Positions 8,519 through 11,901 of a DNA stretch of 11,901 bases are shown piece by piece. Origin of the DNA: Parvularia atlantis (lineage: Eukaryota; Opisthokonta; Rotosphaerida); contig CALSCO010002174.1 in assembly GCA_943704415.1 (NCBI GenBank), positions 1-11,901 of the forward strand, read 5' to 3'. The notes under the pieces were generated by a model, which was given only the letters and a program-made list of their open reading frames with translations, did no database searches and was not told the DNA's origin. Both the position numbers and the translations under genes were made by a program. The number at the start of each line of letters is the position of its first letter. Within the stretch, counting starts at the first letter, position 1.

Positions 8519-9276
8519 TCAGCGCTGCGCGGTGGACGACGACGAGGGCTGGCGGATCATGCGCGTGCTGCGCTGCAGTGTCTCGATCGCGGGCAGCTCG
8601 AGGCGGTCGAGGTAGCCCTTGAGCCTCAGGAGCACTGGTTGCGTTCGCGGTTGTGTGCGCGGGTCAAAGCACGCACAGCGCACGCGCACACGCACGGCGC
8701 AGCTCGCGGCTCTTGTCCGGCCCGCAGCACGCCAGCGCGCCCGCGCTCTTGGCCATGCTGTTGATCAGCGTGCCCGCCCCGCCCGAGACCGACTCGAACG
8801 TCCAGGTCACCGTCTGCACGTCGTGCGCCGCGGCCTCTGCGCGTGTGTCGCGCCGCGCGCGCGCGCACGAGGGGGGCCATCGGCATCGGCGTTCGTCGCC
8901 GTCGGTCAGCGTCGGCGCGCGCACCGCCGTACGCCTTGCGCCACGTGATGCGCCGCCCCGGCTCGGCCTCGACCAGCACGAGCGTCCACACGGCCTCGAA
9001 CGGCGTCCCGCTGTCGTCTGCGTCGCGCCGCGTGAAGCGGTACGTCGCGCCGGTCTGGCAGCGGGTGGGGGCGCGCGTGGGTGCCGATGCCGATGCGCGC
9101 GACGCGACCGACACCCCGGAGCGCACCTCGAGCGTCTTGCCCTTGACGAGCGCGCGCGTCTCAAAGCTCCCCGCAGGGCCCACGACCGTCTCGAGCGCCT
9201 CGCTCAGGCCATCGCACAGCGCCGCCCAGGCCACGGCCGGCGGCAGATCGACCTGCACCGTCGCGGTGGCCTCCAT
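8519..9276 (-). CDS. Small probable SRPBCC/START-like ligand-binding protein, function unknown
   Basis: Exons: 9276-9127, 9054-8925, 8836-8696, 8634-8519; 178 aa. The layout resembles the SRPBCC (Bet v1/polyketide-cyclase-like) fold: an N-terminal strand (ATVQVDLPPAVAWAAL), a helix, LVKGKTLE, TGATYRFTRR, FEAVWTLVLVEAEPGRRITWRKAYG, QTVTWTFESVSGGAGTLINS and a long C-terminal helix (LLLRLKGYLDRLELPAIETL). This assignment rests on pattern only and is moderate. A CC pair (ALACCGPDK) lies before the last helix. The first intron (9126-9055, 72 nt) is stop-free and frame-neutral, and lacks a clear branch site, so retention would add 24 low-complexity residues. It sits in tandem, 82 bp upstream of the PEX19 ATG and 176 bp downstream of the kinase stop. 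The substrate is unknown. Confidence 0.68.
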
Positions 9277-9452
9277 CAAGACAGATGCGAGGAGCCGCCG
9301 CTGGCGCTGAGGCGATGCGACGAAACGATGCGTGCCCGACCTTCTCAGTCCTCAGTCAGCTGTACATCGACCGAGCCACACAGACACAACGTGCACGCCA
9401 CGGGGAACCACGATAGAAGCAATCAAAAGAAGCCGCGGGCCCGCCCACGCGG

Positions 9453-11401
9453 TCAGTCGACCGTCTTCGGGTCCGGGTCGTTCACGATCGCCTGGCGTGG
9501 GGTCGCGTGGGTGAGGGCGTGCTGTAGTGCGGTCGCCCGCGGCGCACCTGGATCCCGTTGAGCTTCTCCTCCTCCTTGCGCTGCGCGAGGTTGGCCACGT
9601 CGTCGTCGTCTTCTAGCCCGTCGCGTGAGTGGCGCCCGTCAAGGTCGTCGGTCGAGAGACGCTCCTCGCTCTGCTGCTCGAGCATGCGCTTGTGCTCGGC
9701 CTTGGCGGCGACCTCTGTGCACGCGCGGGCGGTCGTGAGCGCCGCACGGGCCGTGCGGCGCACGCACCGGCTGCCTTCTTGCTCGCCGAGTATGGCAGGA
9801 ATTTGGTCTCCATCTCGACCAGGTACTCCTCGTTCTCGCGCGGGCCGTTGCTGCGCTTCTTGCGCCGCGGCTTGGCCTTGAGCGGGTTGTCCTCAAGCAG
9901 CATCTCCTCGAGCTCGTAGGTCGCGTCAAAATTGACCTTGGCGTTCTGTCGTCGCAGGTGTGAGAAGGTGCCGCGTCGTGCGCCCGGGACACGCACGTCC
10001 GGCACAAACGGCGGCTTGAGCTCCTTGCGCGCGAGCCGCTCCCAGTCGAGCGAGGCGAAGAACGGGTGTTCGCGGATGCGCTGCATGCCCGTGGGGCCGC
10101 ACCCGAGCCGCTTGGAGATGTCGCGCTCGAGAAACTGCGGCGAGGTCAGCCGTGTGCGCAGCGGGGCGCCCGGGGCGGGCGCACCCCGTGGATTGCCGAG
10201 GCGCAGTCGCTCGAGATCTTGCCCGATGGCATGATCAGCTGCTCGCCCTTGATCGCCGTGCACAGGTCGTCCGTGGTCTTGCCGCGGAACGGGCGCTGCG
10301 CCGCGCCAGGGCGTCAGGAGCGTGCGCGGTGGGCTGCCGATGGCGCCGCGCACCACGCCAAAGAGGCACTCGTACATGACCACGCCGAGGCTCCACCAGT
10401 CGACCGACGTAAAGTATCCCGTCTTCTCCTGCTTCTGCATGAGAATCTCGGGTGCTGCCGCGGCGGCGGGCGTGCGCGAGCGTTTGCGGCAAGCGGGCCG
10501 GCAGCGGCGGTCGCCCATGCGCACCCATGTAGGCGCGCGTGCCCGCCGCGGCCGTGAGCAACCGGTCGGGCTTGACGCGCACGGCGACGTTGAAGTCTGT
10601 GAGGTGGATGTGCCCGTGCTCGTCGAGCAGCAGGTTGTCGGGCTTGATGTCTCTGCAGCCGCGCGCACGATCAAACAGCGTCAGTGCGAGCGCACCGCGC
10701 ACAAAGCGGGGCGCACGCGCCTGTGCACGATGCGCTGCAAGTGCAGGTACTCGAGCGCGACAGCGAGCTCGGCGGCGTAGAAGCGCACGCACTCCTCCGA
10801 GATTGGACCGTTGCGGTCGAGGCGGTAGCGCAGGTCGCCGCCGAGCATGAGATCGAGCACCCTGCACCGATGTCAGCGTAAAACCACCGGCGCGTGGGGA
10901 TGAGCGGGCGCGCGCACATGAACATGTTCTCGTCGTCCTGGAAGGCAAACTGGAGGTTGACAATGAAGTTGTTCTTGATCTCCTCAAGCAGCTTGCGCTC
11001 CTGCTCACCGCACCGCCGTCAGCACCGCGCCCGCGCGGCCCCGTTGTCCCCTCGAAAGGCGCGCGCCTGGATGATGTTGTGCACGGCCTTCATCTTGATG
11101 CACTTCTCCTTGTTGATGTACTTGAGCGCGTACAGCTTCTTGTCGTCGCGCTTCTGCACGATGCGGACCTGCGTCGTGCCACCGTCCGCCGTCAGCCGCC
11201 CGCGTCCGTGTCCACGTCAACGTCCGCCAGCAGCCACGGACGCGCCTTGCCGAAGGCGCCGCGGCCGACGGAGCGCAGCAGCTGGAAGTGCTTGAGGCTC
11301 ACTGCGCCTCCCGCCGTGAGCGCACGCCCCGCACTCACCGCACGCGCGCACGCACGCTCGCCGTCCGGCAGCTCCTCCTCCTCGGAGAAGGCGCAGCCCA
11401 T
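9453..11401 (-). CDS. YANK/STK32-type AGC serine/threonine protein kinase
   Basis: Protein kinase, 429 aa in twelve exons: 11401-11356, 11301-11246, 11168-11067, 11000-10918, 10861-10721, 10652-10525, 10454-10354, 10295-10185, 10134-9997, 9945-9768, 9714-9548, 9491-9453. It begins MGCAFS, a potential N-myristoylation (and Cys3 palmitoylation) signal, so membrane attachment is likely. Kinase landmarks: glycine loop GRGAFG (28-33), Lys50 in YALK, Glu74, LGGDL (102-106), HRD (142-144), KPDN (146-149), DFN (162-164), APE (186-188) and DWWSLG. DFN in place of DFG is a hallmark of the YANK family. A C-terminal tail [19 protein letters not shown] follows, then a charged coil and an acidic end. Substrates are unknown. 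Introns 2, 3 and 5 (11245-11169, 11066-11001, 10720-10653) are GC-AG; intron 5 splits the HRD arginine. Downstream of the nuclease remnant at the right edge, in the same direction. Confidence 0.96.
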
Positions 11402-11769
11402 GCTCGCCCGCCGCGGCCGCCTCTGTGTGTACGGAACGCGGGAGGATGGGGTGCGCGGCGCGGATGAGACGGCGGATGCGCGCGCGCACGCCGCGAGCGC
11501 CACGGCCGCGAGACACCGCACGGCGAGACAGCGACGCAAGAGGCGGCGGAGAGCAGCTGGCGGGGCGGACAGAGAGGCGGGAAGAGGGGAAGAAGCAGAC
11601 GGCCGGTTCGGCACAACAGAAACGGTCGAATGTCGAGCGATCCTGATCTGCGCCACTTACTACAAAAGTAAACCTGAACTGAACTCCTTGTGTCACTGTG
11701 GAGCCGAGTCGTCCTTGGTGGCACCTTTCTCCGGGCCCGAGGCAGCCTCAGGGGTTTCCCCCCGCATCA
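11402..11769. other. Kinase upstream region and 3' flank of the nuclease remnant
   Basis: 368 bp between the kinase ATG and the nuclease stop, with no supported gene. The half next to the kinase (11402-11640) is GC-rich. The stretch 11648-11700 is clearly more AT-rich than its surroundings. Two small hairpins lie at 11739-11763. A mobile-element end may lie somewhere here, but I cannot place it: no target-site duplication is recognisable with only one side visible. Confidence 0.45.
11739..11763 (-). other. Two adjacent short hairpins after the nuclease stop, possible guide-RNA scaffold
   Basis: Just 3' of the nuclease stop on the minus strand, GGGG-AAA-CCCC (11751-11763 region, within a longer G run) and GAGG-CTG-CCTC (11739-11749) can each fold into a 4-bp stem. 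TnpB and Fanzor nucleases use a structured RNA from the 3' end of their own gene and its flank, so the position is suggestive. Stems this short are also common in GC-rich DNA. Confidence 0.25.
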
Positions 11770-11901
11770 CTAGCAGTGCTCGTGGTTCTTGAGATAGACG
11801 TTCCGTGCGCCGTTGATGTCGCGTCCCACTGCAGTGCCGCACGACTTGCAGTGAAAGGGTGGTGTGGAGGACGCCGCACCAGCCGCACGTTTTGCTGGTG
11901 T
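11770..11901 (-). pseudogene. C-terminal fragment of a TnpB/Fanzor-type RNA-guided nuclease (partial, frameshifted)
   Basis: Reading inward from the right edge, the minus strand gives TSKTCGWCG, the first CX2C of the OrfB/TnpB zinc ribbon (Cys codons at 11887-11885 and 11878-11876). One frame over come FHCKSCG, the second CX2C (11850-11848 and 11841-11839), then RDINGARN with the final RuvC aspartate at 11820-11818, VYLKNHEHC and a TAG stop at 11772-11770. These motifs in this order and spacing are diagnostic of TnpB and its eukaryotic Fanzor relatives; RDINGARN followed by a hydrophobic helix is typical. The two halves differ by one base (one extra or two missing) somewhere in 11873-11856. 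That suggests decay, unless it is an assembly error; a splice in so short a gap is implausible. RuvC-I and RuvC-II and the rest of the gene lie beyond the window. Confidence 0.76.

Noticed and set aside
1-11901. A functional gene cluster or defence island
   Set aside because: The complete genes are unrelated housekeeping and regulatory genes on both strands. Only the nuclease fragment at the right edge is mobile-element-like, and its partners, if any, are outside the window.

Overview
The window is GC-rich eukaryotic nuclear DNA, most likely fungal. Seven complete protein-coding genes can be rebuilt only by splicing: about 46 introns, nearly all 41-88 nt, most with a CTGAC-like branch site 15-35 nt before the acceptor. 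No bacterial-type open frames or operons exist. The kinase (YANK class), the CX18C GATA factor and the compact intron-dense genes fit a fungus. The genus, and whether it is a basidiomycete or a zoosporic fungus, cannot be decided from the sequence.

Layout, left to right. 1-93 (-): first codons of a secreted or membrane protein running off the left edge. 225-1101 (-): ribosomal protein S25. 1514-2537 (+): ribulose-phosphate 3-epimerase, divergent from S25. 2643-5181 (-): a ten-exon GATA zinc-finger regulator, convergent with the epimerase. 5720-6907 (+): a Zn-ribbon plus SAM-methyltransferase protein of unknown role, divergent from the GATA gene. 6924-8436 (-): the peroxin PEX19, whose stop lies 16 bp from the methyltransferase stop. 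8519-9276 (-): a small probable SRPBCC-fold protein. 9453-11401 (-): a YANK/STK32-type AGC kinase in twelve exons. 11770-11901 (-): the C-terminal zinc ribbon and last RuvC motif of a TnpB/Fanzor-type nuclease, apparently frameshifted and cut by the right edge.

The complete genes are mostly unrelated housekeeping and regulatory genes (translation, pentose phosphate pathway, transcription, peroxisome biogenesis, signalling). I see no functional cluster. The two most interesting signals are the splice sites and the right edge. About 32 of 46 donors read GTGCG instead of the usual GTRAGT, and seven introns are best read as GC-AG. In five of those, strongly conserved protein families fix the junction, including a kinase HRD motif split by one. 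The right edge carries a trace of a eukaryotic RNA-guided nuclease element, followed by two small hairpins just past its stop codon.

All exon boundaries are inferred by hand from family conservation, reading frame and splice signals. No transcript data or database search was available.
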